Shown one piece after another: positions 38,808-48,345 of a stretch of DNA of 64,000 nucleotides. The notes beneath the pieces are model-generated. The model was given only the letters and a program-made list of their open reading frames with translations. It made no database searches and had not been told where the DNA came from. The position numbers and the translations under genes were made by a program. Every line of letters begins with the position of its first letter. Within the stretch, counting starts at the first letter, position 1. Location: contig NZ_CP041656.2 in assembly GCF_007290395.2 (NCBI RefSeq), positions 1,054,001-1,118,000 on the forward strand, read 5' to 3'. This stretch comes from Bradyrhizobium cosmicum. Lineage in GTDB: Bacteria > Pseudomonadota > Alphaproteobacteria > Rhizobiales > Xanthobacteraceae.

Positions 38808-38963
38808 ATGCTGGTCGGCGTACTCGTCACATTTCTCGTCGTTATTCTCGTGCTCTATCTCATCAACATGCTGCCGATGGACGGCCGCGCCAAGCAGATA
38901 GCGCGGGTGGTTGTCATTATCATCGGCATCGTCTCGCTGCTGAAATATCTGGCGGTATTCTAG
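38808..38963 (+). CDS. 51-residue two-span membrane protein (Thivi_2564-like)
   Basis: A small protein: MLVGVLVTFLVVILVLYLINM, a short polar loop (LPMDGRAKQIARV), a second helix (VVIIIGIVSLLKYLAVF) and stop. The layout and PMDGRAKQIARVVV match the Thivi_2564 family of small bacterial membrane proteins of unknown function. AAGGGGG lies 8-9 bases before the ATG. It is stress-promoted (see 38745) and ends in a bidirectional terminator, so it is a stand-alone gene. Confidence 0.8.
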   Translation: MLVGVLVTFLVVILVLYLINMLPMDGRAKQIARVVVIIIGIVSLLKYLAVF

Positions 38964-38984
38964 CCGTCCTGTCTCGCCCCAAAC

Positions 38985-39014
38985 AAAAAAGCCCCGGCGT
39001 GAGCCGGGGCTTTT
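38985..39014. terminator. bidirectional intrinsic terminator
   Basis: GCCCCGGC (38991-38998) and GCCGGGGC (39003-39010) with loop GTGA, an A6 run before and TTTT after. It serves both the 51-residue protein gene (+) and the malate synthase gene (-), which converge here. Confidence 0.9.
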
Positions 39015-39033
39015 GGTGTTCGCTTGATTGGGC

Positions 39034-41199
39034 TCAGCCGCCCGCTTTCGCCTCGCGGCGGCGGGCGGTGAGGATGTATTCGGTGTAGCCGTTCGGCTGC
39101 TCACGTCCCTTGAAGATCAGGTCGCAGGCGGCCTTGAAGGCGACGCCGTCGAAGCTGGGCGCCATCGGCTTGTAGATCGCATCGCCCGCGTTCTGCTTGT
39201 CGACGACGACGGCCATGCGCTTGAGCGATTCCATCACCTGCGCTTCGGTGATCACGCCCTGGTGCAGCCAGTTGGCGAGATGCTGGCTTGAGATGCGCAA
39301 GGTGGCGCGGTCTTCCATCAGGCCGACGTCGTGGATATCAGGCACCTTGGAGCAGCCGACGCCCTGGTCGATCCAGCGCACGACATAGCCGAGGATACCC
39401 TGGCAATTGTTGTCGATCTCCTGCTTGACGTCGTCGGGCGCCCAGTTCGACTTCGATACCGGAATGGTGAGGATATCGGAGAGCTTCGCGCGGGGGCCGC
39501 CCTTGGTCAGCTCCTGCTGGCGGGCGATGACGTTGACCTGGTGATAGTGCAGGGCGTGCAGTGTCGCCGCGGTCGGAGAGGGCACCCAGGCGGTGGTGGC
39601 ACCGGCCTGCGGATGCGCGAGCTTCTGTTGCAGCATGTCCGCCATCTTGTCGGGCGCGGCCCACATGCCCTTGCCGATCTGGGCGTGGCCGGGCAGGCCA
39701 TCGATCAGGCCCATGTCGACGTTCCAGTCCTCATAGGCCTTGATCCAGGCCTGCGCCTTCATCTCGTTCTTGCGGATCATCGGGCCCGCTTCCATCGAGG
39801 TGTGGATCTCGTCGCCGGTGCGGTCGAGGAAGCCGGTGTTGATGAACATGATGCGCTTGGAGGCACGCTGGATGCAGGCCTTGAGGTTGACGGTGGTGCG
39901 CCGCTCCTCGTCCATGATGCCGATCTTGAGCGTGTTCTCGGGCAGCGAGAGCATCTTCTCGACGCGGTCGAAGATCTCGCAGGCGAGCGAGACTTCGTCC
40001 GGGCCGTGCATTTTCGGCTTGACGATATAGGCCGATCCCGTGCGGCTGTTCTTGACCTTCGAGTTGCCCTTGAGGTCGTGAATCGCGAGCAAGCCGGAGA
40101 CGGCGGCATCGAGCAAGCCTTCCGGAACTTCCTCGCCAGTCTCGTCCAGCACAGCGTCCGTGAACATGTGGTGACCGCAATTGCGCATCAGCAGCAGGCT
40201 GCGGCCGTGCAGCTTCACCTCGCCCTTGCCGTCCGGCGTCTTGTAGCTGCGGTCGGCATTCAGCGAACGCGTCAGCGTCTTGCCGCCCTTCTCGAAGTCG
40301 GCCGACAGCGTGCCATTCATCAGGCCGAGCGTGTTGCGATAGACCAGCACCTTGTCTTCCGCGTCGACCGCCGCGACCGAGTCCTCCATGTCGAGGATGG
40401 TCGACACGGCGGACTCCATGATCATGTCGGCGACGCCGGCCGGATCGTCCTTGCCGATCGTGCTGCTGCGGTCGATCTTGACCTCGACGTGCAGGCCATT
40501 GTTGGCGAGCAGCACCGCGCTCGGCGCGGCTGCATCGCCCTGGAAGCCCGCGAACTGCGCGGCGTTCTTCAGCGCGGTGGCGTTGCCGCTCTTCAGCTTC
40601 ACCGCGAGCTGGCCGGCGACGATGCTATAGGCGGTGACGTCGGTATGGCTGCCGGTCGCAAGCGGCACGGCGGCATCGAGGAAGGTCTTGGCCTTGGCGA
40701 TCACCTTGTCGCCGCGCGCCTTGTTGTAACCCTTGCCGGCTTCGGAAGGATCGTGCGGGATCGCGTCGGTGCCGTAGAAGGCGTCGTAGAGCGAGCCCCA
40801 GCGCGCGTTCGCCGCGTTCAGCGCATAGCGCGCATTGGTGAGCGGAACGACGAGCTGAGGGCCGCAGATCTTGCCGATCTCCTCGTCCACGTTGGCGGTC
40901 TCGACCTTCTGCGTCGCAGGCTCGGGGACGAGATAGCCGATCTCCTTGAGGAAGGCGGTATAGGCATCGAGGTCGAACGCCTTGCCCTTGTTGGCGCGGT
41001 GCCAGTCGTCGATCTTGGCCTGCAGCGTGTCCCGCAACGTCAGCAGTGCGCGGTTCTTCGGCCCCAGCTCCTTGATGATGGCGGCAACCCCGGCCCAGAA
41101 CGCATCCGGCGCGATCCCCGTTTTCGGGGCCGCTTCCTTGGCGATGAAGTCAAACAGGACGGGTGCAATCTTCAATCCGTGGGCGTCGACGCGTTTCAT
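39034..41199 (-). CDS. glcB: malate synthase G
   Basis: A 721-residue cytoplasmic enzyme that condenses glyoxylate and acetyl-CoA to malate. The start [13 protein letters not shown] (41199) gives the family length of about 720-725. Key stretches are [53 protein letters not shown], and VDKQNAGD near the C-terminus. No aceA (isocitrate lyase) neighbour is seen. A frame extending to 41421 is not supported. Confidence 0.95.
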   Translation of the reverse strand: MKRVDAHGLKIAPVLFDFIAKEAAPKTGIAPDAFWAGVAAIIKELGPKNRALLTLRDTLQAKIDDWHRANKGKAFDLDAYTAFLKEIGYLVPEPATQKVETANVDEEIGKICGPQLVVPLTNARYALNAANARWGSLYDAFYGTDAIPHDPSEAGKGYNKARGDKVIAKAKTFLDAAVPLATGSHTDVTAYSIVAGQLAVKLKSGNATALKNAAQFAGFQGDAAAPSAVLLANNGLHVEVKIDRSSTIGKDDPAGVADMIMESAVSTILDMEDSVAAVDAEDKVLVYRNTLGLMNGTLSADFEKGGKTLTRSLNADRSYKTPDGKGEVKLHGRSLLLMRNCGHHMFTDAVLDETGEEVPEGLLDAAVSGLLAIHDLKGNSKVKNSRTGSAYIVKPKMHGPDEVSLACEIFDRVEKMLSLPENTLKIGIMDEERRTTVNLKACIQRASKRIMFINTGFLDRTGDEIHTSMEAGPMIRKNEMKAQAWIKAYEDWNVDMGLIDGLPGHAQIGKGMWAAPDKMADMLQQKLAHPQAGATTAWVPSPTAATLHALHYHQVNVIARQQELTKGGPRAKLSDILTIPVSKSNWAPDDVKQEIDNNCQGILGYVVRWIDQGVGCSKVPDIHDVGLMEDRATLRISSQHLANWLHQGVITEAQVMESLKRMAVVVDKQNAGDAIYKPMAPSFDGVAFKAACDLIFKGREQPNGYTEYILTARRREAKAGG

Positions 41200-41365
41200 G
41201 ATGGTCTTTCTTGTTGGAAATGGCTGTTTTTGGCTGCTTTTGACCCGACAGCAGCAAAATGCGCCCACTGGGAGCGGCTTTCGGGGCCTTATTAGCCCCA
41301 AAATCGGGGCCGTGAGAAGGCCTCCGAAAGTTGTCAAAATGTCAAGGAGAGGGGGCGAGCCAGCG

Positions 41366-41440
41366 CGCCGCGGCTTCTCTGTACCCAACACTGTCTCTGG
41401 AATACTGGGTCGCCCGGTCAAGCCGGGCGACGACAGCGGA
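41366..41440. repeat. dispersed palindromic intergenic repeat, copy A
   Basis: The 3' half contains ACTGGGTCGCCCGGTCAAGC and its continuation, which forms a CGCCCGG-TCAAG-CCGGGCG hairpin. It matches the element at 55665-55773 over about 70 bases. This copy lacks the first hairpin of the longer copy. It lies between glcB and cysNC. Confidence 0.75.
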
Positions 41441-41447
41441 ATAGGCC

Positions 41448-43364
41448 TTAAATATTCGCGGCGAGGTCCACGACTTCGTCGAACAGCACGCCGGTCGTCT
41501 TCAGCATCTGTTCGATCTCGTCCGCCGCCGCGGCAACCGTTCGCGTCGACGTGTCGATCACCAGCTCGGCAGCCTCGGGCGTCTCGTAGTCGTTGCCGAT
41601 GCCGGTGAACGAAGCCAGCGCACCGGCGCGGGCCTTCTTGTAGTGGCCCTTGGGATCGCGCTCCTCGCAGACTTCCGCGGGCGTCGCGACGTGGATCTCG
41701 CGGAACGCGGTATCGGCGATGCGGCGTGCGGTGGCGCGGTCCTCGCGAGCCGGCGAGACGGCCGCGACGATCGCGATATGGCCGTTGCGGGCGAGATGCG
41801 TCGCGACCTCGGCGAGGCGGCGGATATTCTCGCTGCGATCGGCGGCGGAGAAGCCGAGATCGCTGTTGAGGCCGGCGCGCAGCGTGTCGCCGTCGAGCAG
41901 GATCGGCGAGCCCCCGTTGGTGAATAGTCGCCGCTCGAGCGCCTTGGCCAGCGTCGACTTGCCGGAGGCCGGCAGGCCCGTGAGCCAGACCACGGCGCCG
42001 TTATGCCGGTAGCGCGCGGAGCGTTCATCCGGCCGCAGCGCCGATTCCACCGGCACGATGTCGACAGGCACCGCACGCTGGCCTGCCTCGACCGACAGCA
42101 CGAGTCCGCCGCCGGCGATACGCCCGGACACCTCGATCACGAGACGGCCGGTGCGCGGGTTCTCGGTGTAGGGGTCGGTCGCGATCGGACTGGACAGCGA
42201 GATATCGATCTCGCCGACATGGTTGCGGCCGATCGCCTTGTTCTCGACGCTCGAGAGTTCGCCGGGATCGACCGCCTTCTCGATCGCGACGACGGTGGCG
42301 CGACTCTCCTTCGGTCCGCAGCGGACCAGCAGCTGGTCACCCTTGGCGAGCGGCTTCTCGTGCAGCCAGAAGATGCGCGCGCGAAGCCGACGCGTCTCGC
42401 GCGGGGCGGATCCTGCGTGCGCGACGATGTCGCCGCGCTCGATGAACAGCTCGCGGTCGAGCGTGATACCGACCGAGCGGCCCGCGCCCTGACGTCCCGC
42501 GACCGGCGTCACCGGCCAGCTCTCGACCGTCTTGATCCTGGCGATCTTGCCGGCCGGCATGATCACGATCTCGTCGCCGGCAATCAGGCTCCCGGATTCG
42601 ATGCGCCCTGCCACGATGCGGCGGTCGTCGAACTTGTAGATTGCCTGCACGGGCAGGCGCAGCGGCAGCGCTTCGAGCGGCCGCGCCGGCTCGAGGGCGT
42701 CGAGTGCCTCGACCACGGTCGGTCCCTTGTACCAGCCAATGCGGATGGTGTACTCGGCGACGCCGTCGCCATCGCGCGCGGAGATCGGGATGATCACCGT
42801 CGGCGTCACACCGAGGCCATTCAGATGCGCGGAGATCTCGTCGCTGATCGCCTTGAAGCGATCCGCGGAGAAATCGACGCGGTCCATCTTGTTGACGACG
42901 ACAGCGACCTGCTTCACGCCGAGCAGGTGCAGGAGATAGCCGTGCCGCCTGGTCTGGTCGCGCACGCCTTCCAGCGCATCGATGATCAGCACCGCGCCGT
43001 CGGCCTGGGAGGCGCCGGTGATCATGTTGCGCAGGAATTCGGCGTGACCAGGTGCGTCGATCAGCACGATGTCGCGCGAATTGGTGCGGAAGCGGATCTG
43101 CGTGGTGTCGATGGTGATGCCCTGGTCGCGCTCGGTCTGGAGCGCGTCGAGCAGGAACGACCACTCGAACGGCATGCCGCGCCGCGCGCTGACGGCCTTG
43201 AGCATTTCGAGCTTGCCGTCGGGCAGGCTGCCGGTCTCGTGCAGCAGGCGGCCGACCAGCGTCGACTTGCCGTGGTCGACATGGCCGACGATAACGATGC
43301 GGACTTGCGGTCGCGTCGTGCCATTTGGCGTCGCGGGCGAAGCAGGGGTGACGATCATGTTCAT
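41448..43364 (-). CDS. cysNC: bifunctional sulfate adenylyltransferase subunit 1 / APS kinase (CysNC, NodQ-like)
   Basis: A 638-residue fusion. Residues about 20-440 are the CysN GTPase: Walker [15 protein letters not shown] and NKMDRV. Residues about 455-638 are the CysC kinase: GLPASGKST and [15 protein letters not shown]. With CysD it makes APS from sulfate and ATP, and the kinase makes PAPS. The fusion is known as NodQ in rhizobia but is also the housekeeping form. It lies 20 bases after cysD. The start is [10 protein letters not shown] (43364). Confidence 0.95.
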   Translation of the reverse strand: MNMIVTPASPATPNGTTRPQVRIVIVGHVDHGKSTLVGRLLHETGSLPDGKLEMLKAVSARRGMPFEWSFLLDALQTERDQGITIDTTQIRFRTNSRDIVLIDAPGHAEFLRNMITGASQADGAVLIIDALEGVRDQTRRHGYLLHLLGVKQVAVVVNKMDRVDFSADRFKAISDEISAHLNGLGVTPTVIIPISARDGDGVAEYTIRIGWYKGPTVVEALDALEPARPLEALPLRLPVQAIYKFDDRRIVAGRIESGSLIAGDEIVIMPAGKIARIKTVESWPVTPVAGRQGAGRSVGITLDRELFIERGDIVAHAGSAPRETRRLRARIFWLHEKPLAKGDQLLVRCGPKESRATVVAIEKAVDPGELSSVENKAIGRNHVGEIDISLSSPIATDPYTENPRTGRLVIEVSGRIAGGGLVLSVEAGQRAVPVDIVPVESALRPDERSARYRHNGAVVWLTGLPASGKSTLAKALERRLFTNGGSPILLDGDTLRAGLNSDLGFSAADRSENIRRLAEVATHLARNGHIAIVAAVSPAREDRATARRIADTAFREIHVATPAEVCEERDPKGHYKKARAGALASFTGIGNDYETPEAAELVIDTSTRTVAAAADEIEQMLKTTGVLFDEVVDLAANI

Positions 43365-43384
43365 GGCCGCGTTGCGTCCTGAGG

Positions 43385-44272
43385 TCAGAGATAGCCGGCG
43401 ACGCGCAGACGCTCGAAGGCGTCCTCAGTCTCGTGGTCGAGCGCACGGCCGGCGCGTTCCGGCACCTTGGTCTGCTCGAGCTCGGCCAGGATCTCGTCGA
43501 TATTCGATGCGGTCGAATTCACGGGGTTGGTGATGTCCTGATCACCCAGCGAGCGGTAGCGCTTGCCGTTCTGGGAGAGATAGAGCGGGATGATCGGAAT
43601 GTTCTCGCGCTTGGTGTAGGCCCAGATGTCGGCCTCGGTCCAATGCAGGATCGGATGGATGCGCAAATGCGCGCCCTGCGGCGGCGAGGCGTTGAAATGG
43701 TCCCAGAACTCCGGCGGCTGATCGCGCACGTCCCAATTGCCTTCGAGCCCGCGCGGCGAGAACACGCGTTCCTTGGCGCGGGTTGCCTCCTCGTCGCGGC
43801 GAATGCCGGCGATCAGTCCGTCAAAGCCGTATTTGGCGAGGGCCATTTTGAGGCCCTCGGTCTTGCGCGCGGCGGAACGTGCAGCCGGCGGCAGCGTTGG
43901 ATCGACGGCATCGATCGGCGGGCAGGGCTCGACGCGCAAATCGAGATCCCACTCCTTGCCGTAATGGTCGCGGAACCGATACATTTCCGGAAACTTCTTG
44001 CCGGTGTCGACATGGAGGGCCGGGAACGGCAGCCGGCCGAAGAACGCTTTTCGCGCCAGCCAGATCATGACGTTGGAGTCCTTGCCGAGCGACCACAGCA
44101 GGGCGATCTTCTTCAAACGGCCAAAGGCCTCGCGGAAAATGTAGATGCTCTGGGCCTCGAGCTGGTCCAAATGGTCCATGCTGGGCGCGGTCAGCGCGAC
44201 GGGAATTTGCTCGGAAACGGGGGAGCGGGAGTCCCGTCCATCTGCACCGGAATCGGTCCTGAGAAGATGCAT
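43385..44272 (-). CDS. cysD: sulfate adenylyltransferase subunit 2 (CysD)
   Basis: A PP-loop enzyme subunit that adenylates sulfate. The core starts at [20 protein letters not shown], followed by the PP-loop [21 protein letters not shown], and ends [14 protein letters not shown]. The start is uncertain: MHLLRTD (44272) has a GGCAG just upstream, and MDHLDQ (44179) matches the usual CysD N-terminus. The usual PP-loop motif is SGGKDS; SLGKDS here is a variation common among CysD proteins, where the first Gly is not kept. It is divergent from cysG. Confidence 0.93.
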   Translation of the reverse strand: MHLLRTDSGADGRDSRSPVSEQIPVALTAPSMDHLDQLEAQSIYIFREAFGRLKKIALLWSLGKDSNVMIWLARKAFFGRLPFPALHVDTGKKFPEMYRFRDHYGKEWDLDLRVEPCPPIDAVDPTLPPAARSAARKTEGLKMALAKYGFDGLIAGIRRDEEATRAKERVFSPRGLEGNWDVRDQPPEFWDHFNASPPQGAHLRIHPILHWTEADIWAYTKRENIPIIPLYLSQNGKRYRSLGDQDITNPVNSTASNIDEILAELEQTKVPERAGRALDHETEDAFERLRVAGYL

Positions 44273-44326
44273 CTCTGCCACTTTGCGTTTGGAGGCGAAA
44301 ATTCTATAGTTGCGACGCGGAAGAGA

Positions 44327-44340
44327 AGAAAAAATTTTCT
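44327..44340. promoter_or_regulatory. AT-rich palindrome in the cysD/cysG divergent promoter
   Basis: AGAAAA-AA-TTTTCT lies in the 143-base gap between cysD (-) and cysG (+). The gap is far more AT-rich than its surroundings, with further AT blocks (ACATATATAGAAAATAATTC) at 44361-44380. It is a candidate site for a sulfur regulator of the CysB type. Confidence 0.45.
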
Positions 44341-44415
44341 CTTTGCGCGCTAGAAACGACACATATATAGAAAATAATTCCAGTCAACCCCGGATGTGGG
44401 GGAAGCGAGTATCGC

Positions 44416-45840
44416 ATGCGGTTCTTGCCGGTGTTCCTCGATCTCAAGGCCGGTCCGGTGGTTCTCATCGGCGCGGGTGAGCTTTTGCGCGCCAAGCTGC
44501 GCGTGCTCGCTGCTGCCGGCGCGCATATCCGCGTGCATGCGATCGACGGCAATCATGATCTGGGCCTCGGTTCTGAGGATGCAGCACGCGTAGACGTCGC
44601 GGCCGGCGATCCGCTCACCGCCGATCTCTCTGGCGTCATCGCTGTCGTCTGCGCTGGTGCGGGCGACGTCGGCATCGTGATGTCGGTTCGGGCCAAGGCA
44701 CTCGGCCTGCCCGTCAACGTGATGGACGATCTCGAACATTCCAGCTTCATCTTTCCGGCGATCGTCGATCGTGGCGATGTCGTGGTCGCTGTCGGCACCG
44801 GTGGGACCTCGCCGGTGGTGGCACGGCGCCTGCGTGAGAAGATCGAGGCGCTGCTCCCGGCGCGCATCGGCGAGCTCGCCGAGTTCATCGGCAGCTTCCG
44901 CAAAACCATCAATGGACGTATCGCCGAGTTTCCGCTGCGCCGCCGCTTCTGGGAGCGCATCATTGACGGCCCGATCGGGGCCGCCGTGCTCGCCGGCCGC
45001 AAGGGCGAAGCGGACGCAGCGCTCAAGGCCATTTCCGATCCGTCCGCATTCGCGCGCGCCGGCGAGCCGGAAGGCTCGGTCGCGCTGGTCGGCGCCGGCC
45101 CCGGCGATCCCGATCTTCTCACCATCAAGGCGCTGCGCGCGTTGCAGGACGCCGACATCGTCTTTCATGACGAGCTGGTCTCGCCTGAAATCCTCGACCG
45201 TATCCGCCGCGATACCACGCGCGTTCCGGTCGGCCGCCGCATCGGCAAGCCCGGTATCGGCCAGGACGCCATCAACCAGTGCATGATCGAGGCCGCACGA
45301 TCCGGCCAGCGCGTGGTGCGGCTGAAGGGCGGAGATCCGTTCGTGTTCGGCCGCGGCGGCGAAGAGGTGGAAGCGCTGCGCGCCGCCGGTATCGCCTATT
45401 CGATCATTCCCGGCATCACCGCGGGACTCGGCGGTGCCGCTGATTTCGAGGTGCCGCTCACCTATCGTCATGAAGCGACCCGCATCACCTTCCTCACAGC
45501 GCACAAGGCGCGCGACGCCGAGGCGGTGGACTGGTCGACGCTGACCGACACCAGGATGACCGTCGTGGTCTACATGGGGCTGACCGCTGCGCCCGCGATA
45601 CGCGCCGGCCTGCTCGCCGCCGGCCGTTCGCCGGAGACGCCGGTCGGCGTGTTCGCCCGCGTCACGCGTCCGGACGCGCAAGGCGCGGTCGGCACGTTGT
45701 GCGACCTGCCCGAGCTCGTGCGGCGGACCCAAGGCGGTCCCGCCATCCTCATCATCGGCGAGGTGGTCCGGCATGCCGGTTCGCTTCGCCGCGACACACC
45801 CCAACACATCATCTCTGACCTGCTGGATGCTGCCGAATGA
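44416..45840 (+). CDS. cysG: siroheme synthase (CysG, trifunctional)
   Basis: A 474-residue enzyme making siroheme for sulfite reductase. The N-terminal third is the precorrin-2 dehydrogenase/ferrochelatase (FLPVFLDLKAGPVVLIGAG, TGGTSPVVARRLREKIE). The rest is the SAM-dependent uroporphyrinogen methyltransferase (GSVALVGAGPGDPDLLTIKALRALQDADIVFHDELV, RLKGGDPFVFGRGGEE, PGITAGLGG). The start is ATG 44416. It overlaps the DUF2849 gene by 4 bases, so siroheme supply is coupled to the next genes. Confidence 0.95.
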   Translation: MRFLPVFLDLKAGPVVLIGAGELLRAKLRVLAAAGAHIRVHAIDGNHDLGLGSEDAARVDVAAGDPLTADLSGVIAVVCAGAGDVGIVMSVRAKALGLPVNVMDDLEHSSFIFPAIVDRGDVVVAVGTGGTSPVVARRLREKIEALLPARIGELAEFIGSFRKTINGRIAEFPLRRRFWERIIDGPIGAAVLAGRKGEADAALKAISDPSAFARAGEPEGSVALVGAGPGDPDLLTIKALRALQDADIVFHDELVSPEILDRIRRDTTRVPVGRRIGKPGIGQDAINQCMIEAARSGQRVVRLKGGDPFVFGRGGEEVEALRAAGIAYSIIPGITAGLGGAADFEVPLTYRHEATRITFLTAHKARDAEAVDWSTLTDTRMTVVVYMGLTAAPAIRAGLLAAGRSPETPVGVFARVTRPDAQGAVGTLCDLPELVRRTQGGPAILIIGEVVRHAGSLRRDTPQHIISDLLDAAE

Positions 45841-46145
45841 CCTCTCCTCTGCAACAGAAACTCAAAATCAACGGTTCCTCGGTGGTGACAGCCAACCGCA
45901 CCTGGGACGGCATCGTCGTCTATCGGACCGCCGCCAAGGGGTGGTCGGCTGACCTCGCCGACGCCGCGATCGTGCGAAACTCCGATGAGGCGAAAGCGTT
46001 GCTCGCCGAGGCCGTGGCCGATGACGTCGGCGCGATCGGTCCCTATATTGCGCCGGTGCAAGTCGACGAAGCCGGCAAGATCCTGCCGGGCAATCTGCGG
46101 GAGCAGATCCGCCGCGACGGCGTGACAATCGACCTGCCGGTCTGA
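45837..46145 (+). CDS. DUF2849 domain protein
   Basis: A 102-residue cytoplasmic protein of DUF2849, found almost only between cysG and cysI in alphaproteobacteria. Core: KINGSSVVTANRTWDGIVVYRT, LADAAIVRNSDEAKALL and NLREQIRRDG. The ATG overlaps the cysG stop. No catalytic motif is seen. A role with sulfite reductase assembly or electron supply is inferred from context only. Confidence 0.88.
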   Translation: MTSPLQQKLKINGSSVVTANRTWDGIVVYRTAAKGWSADLADAAIVRNSDEAKALLAEAVADDVGAIGPYIAPVQVDEAGKILPGNLREQIRRDGVTIDLPV

Positions 46146-46187
46146 TCGCAGGTCGAGCTGCAAGTCGAGCTTTAAGGCACTTCAATC

Positions 46188-47843
46188 ATGTATGCTTACG
46201 ACGAAATTGACCGCACGCTTGTCAACGAGCGCGTCTTGGAATTCCGCGACCAGGTGCAGCGCCGTCTCTCGGGCGAACTCACCGAGGACGAATTCAAGAT
46301 GCTGCGCCTGCAGAACGGCGTATATCTGCAACTGCACGCCTACATGTTCCGCGTCGCGATTCCCTACGGAACGCTGGCGTCGAACCAGTTGCGGCAACTA
46401 GCCCATGTCGCGCGCAAATACGACCGCGGCTACGGCCATTTCACCACGCGCCAGAACATCCAGTTCAACTGGATCAAGCTGTCGGACCTGCCGGATGCGC
46501 TTGCCGATCTCGCCGAGGTCGGCATCCACGCGATGCAGACCTCCGGCAACAACATGCGCAACGTCACCTCGGACCAGTGGGCCGGCGTCGCGCCCGGCGA
46601 GATCGAGGACCCGCGCATCTGGTCGGAGCTGATCCGCCAGCACACCACGCTGCATCCGGAATTCTCGTTCCTGCCGCGCAAGTTCAAGATCGCGATCACC
46701 GCGTCGGATCACGACCGCGCCGCGATCAAGGTCCACGACATCGGCCTGCGCCTGATCAAGAACGAGAAGGGCGAGACCGGCTTCGAGGTGCTGGTCGGCG
46801 GCGGCCTCGGCCGCACGCCGTTCATCGGCAAGACCATCAAGCACTTCGTCCACGGCCGTGACCTCTTGAACTACATCGAGGCCATCCTGCGCGTCTATAA
46901 CCAGTACGGACGCCGCGACAACATCTACAAGGCGCGCATCAAGATCCTGGTGCACGAACTCGGCATCGAGAAATTCTCGCGCGAGGTCGAGGAGGAGTGG
47001 CAGCATATCCGCTATTCTTCGCTCCAGATCGATGACGAGGTGATCGAGGACATCCGCTCGCGCTTCATCTATCCGTCTTACGAAAAGCTGCCGCATATGC
47101 CGGACGAACTGCGGCAGGCCGCGGCCGATCCCGACTTCGAGGCGTGGCGCAAGAACTCGGTGGCCGCGCACAAAAACCCTGGCTACTCCATCGTCACGGT
47201 CTCGCTGAAGCCGATCGGCGCGCCTCCGGGCGATGCCACGGCCGAGCAGATGGACGCACTGGCCGATCTTGCCGACAAATATTCCTTCGGCGAGATCCGC
47301 GTCGGCCACGAGCAGAATCTCGCGCTGCCGCACGTCGCCAAGCGCGACCTGCCGGCACTGTGGAAGGCGCTCGACAAGCTCGGCCTCGCCACGCCGAACG
47401 TCAATCTGATCACCGACATCATCGCCTGCCCGGGGCTCGACTATTGCTCGCTCGCGAACGCACGCTCGATCCCGATCGCGCAGGAGTTGACCCGGCGCTT
47501 CGCCAACCACGAGCTCGCCAATCTGATTGGCCGGCTGCACATCAACATCTCCGGCTGCATCAACGCCTGCGGCCATCACCATGTCGGCCATATCGGCATT
47601 CTCGGTGTCGAGAAGAACGGCGAGGAGGTCTATCAGATCACCATCGGCGGCCGTGCCGACGAGAACGCCGCGCTTGGCAATCTGATCGGGCCGGGCGTCA
47701 AGTTCGACGAGGTCGCCGACGTCGTCGAGGACATCGTGGAAGCCTATCTTGCGCTGCGCGAGCGGCCGGAAGAGCTGTTCGTCGATACGGTGAAGCGCCT
47801 CGGTGTCGAACCCTTCAAGGAGCGCGTCTATGCCACTCGTTAA
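46188..47843 (+). CDS. cysI: siroheme sulfite/nitrite reductase (CysI-like)
   Basis: A 551-residue hemoprotein that reduces sulfite to sulfide. Duplicate ferredoxin-like halves are followed by the siroheme/4Fe-4S ligands C414 and C420 (CPGLDYC) and C457 and C461 (GCINAC). The sulfite/nitrite substrate site includes KYDRGYGHFTTRQNIQFNWIKLSD. It has no CysJ flavoprotein neighbour, so it probably takes electrons from ferredoxin. Its 3' end overlaps the DUF934 gene by 14 bases. Assignment to sulfite rather than nitrite rests on the cys cluster. Confidence 0.93.
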   Translation: MYAYDEIDRTLVNERVLEFRDQVQRRLSGELTEDEFKMLRLQNGVYLQLHAYMFRVAIPYGTLASNQLRQLAHVARKYDRGYGHFTTRQNIQFNWIKLSDLPDALADLAEVGIHAMQTSGNNMRNVTSDQWAGVAPGEIEDPRIWSELIRQHTTLHPEFSFLPRKFKIAITASDHDRAAIKVHDIGLRLIKNEKGETGFEVLVGGGLGRTPFIGKTIKHFVHGRDLLNYIEAILRVYNQYGRRDNIYKARIKILVHELGIEKFSREVEEEWQHIRYSSLQIDDEVIEDIRSRFIYPSYEKLPHMPDELRQAAADPDFEAWRKNSVAAHKNPGYSIVTVSLKPIGAPPGDATAEQMDALADLADKYSFGEIRVGHEQNLALPHVAKRDLPALWKALDKLGLATPNVNLITDIIACPGLDYCSLANARSIPIAQELTRRFANHELANLIGRLHINISGCINACGHHHVGHIGILGVEKNGEEVYQITIGGRADENAALGNLIGPGVKFDEVADVVEDIVEAYLALRERPEELFVDTVKRLGVEPFKERVYATR

Positions 47844-48345
47844 CGGCGGAAAGATCGCCGACGACAGCTTCGTCAAGCTCGCCGTCGACACGCCGCTGCC
47901 CGAAGGCGGTGACATCCTGGTGCCGGCCGAGCGCTTCTTGGCCGACGCAGAAGCTTTGCTCAAGCGCAGCGGCAAGGTCGGTGTGATCTGGCCGAACAAT
48001 CGGGACATCGGCGAGCTCGTCCCGTATCTCGGCAAGATCGCCGTGGTCGCGCTGGTGTTTCCGAGCTTCCGCGATGGACGCGCCTACAGCCAGGCGCGGC
48101 TGCTGCGCGAGCGCTACAATTATCGTGGCGAGTTGCGGGCGACGGGGCAGGTGCTGCGCGACCAGTTCGTGTTCATGCTGCGGGCCGGCTTCGATTCCTT
48201 CGAGGTCAAGAAGCAGGCCGACGCGGACGCCTTCATGCAGACCGCCAAGCGCTATTCGGTGTTCTACCAGCCGACCGGCGATGGCCGGATCACGGCGCTG
48301 CACCGGCGCATGCAACTCCGTCACTCCGAGGGTGTCGGCACGTGA
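47830..48345 (+). CDS. DUF934 domain protein (oxidoreductase partner of CysI)
   Basis: A 171-residue protein typical of the cysI-DUF934-cysH arrangement in proteobacteria. The start MPLVNGGKIADDS (47830) lies inside the end of cysI. Core: VGVIWPNNRDIGELVPYLGKIAVVALVFPSFRDGRAYSQARLLRERY and VLRDQFVFMLRAGFDSFEV. It stops in GTGA with cysH. Function is unproven; it may be a small subunit of the sulfite reductase. Confidence 0.9.
   Translation: MPLVNGGKIADDSFVKLAVDTPLPEGGDILVPAERFLADAEALLKRSGKVGVIWPNNRDIGELVPYLGKIAVVALVFPSFRDGRAYSQARLLRERYNYRGELRATGQVLRDQFVFMLRAGFDSFEVKKQADADAFMQTAKRYSVFYQPTGDGRITALHRRMQLRHSEGVGT

Noticed and set aside
39331..41295. A 654-residue open frame on the plus strand opposite malate synthase G
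   Set aside because: High-GC antisense frame; composition is His/Arg/Asp-rich without motifs, while the minus frame is a full-length enzyme.
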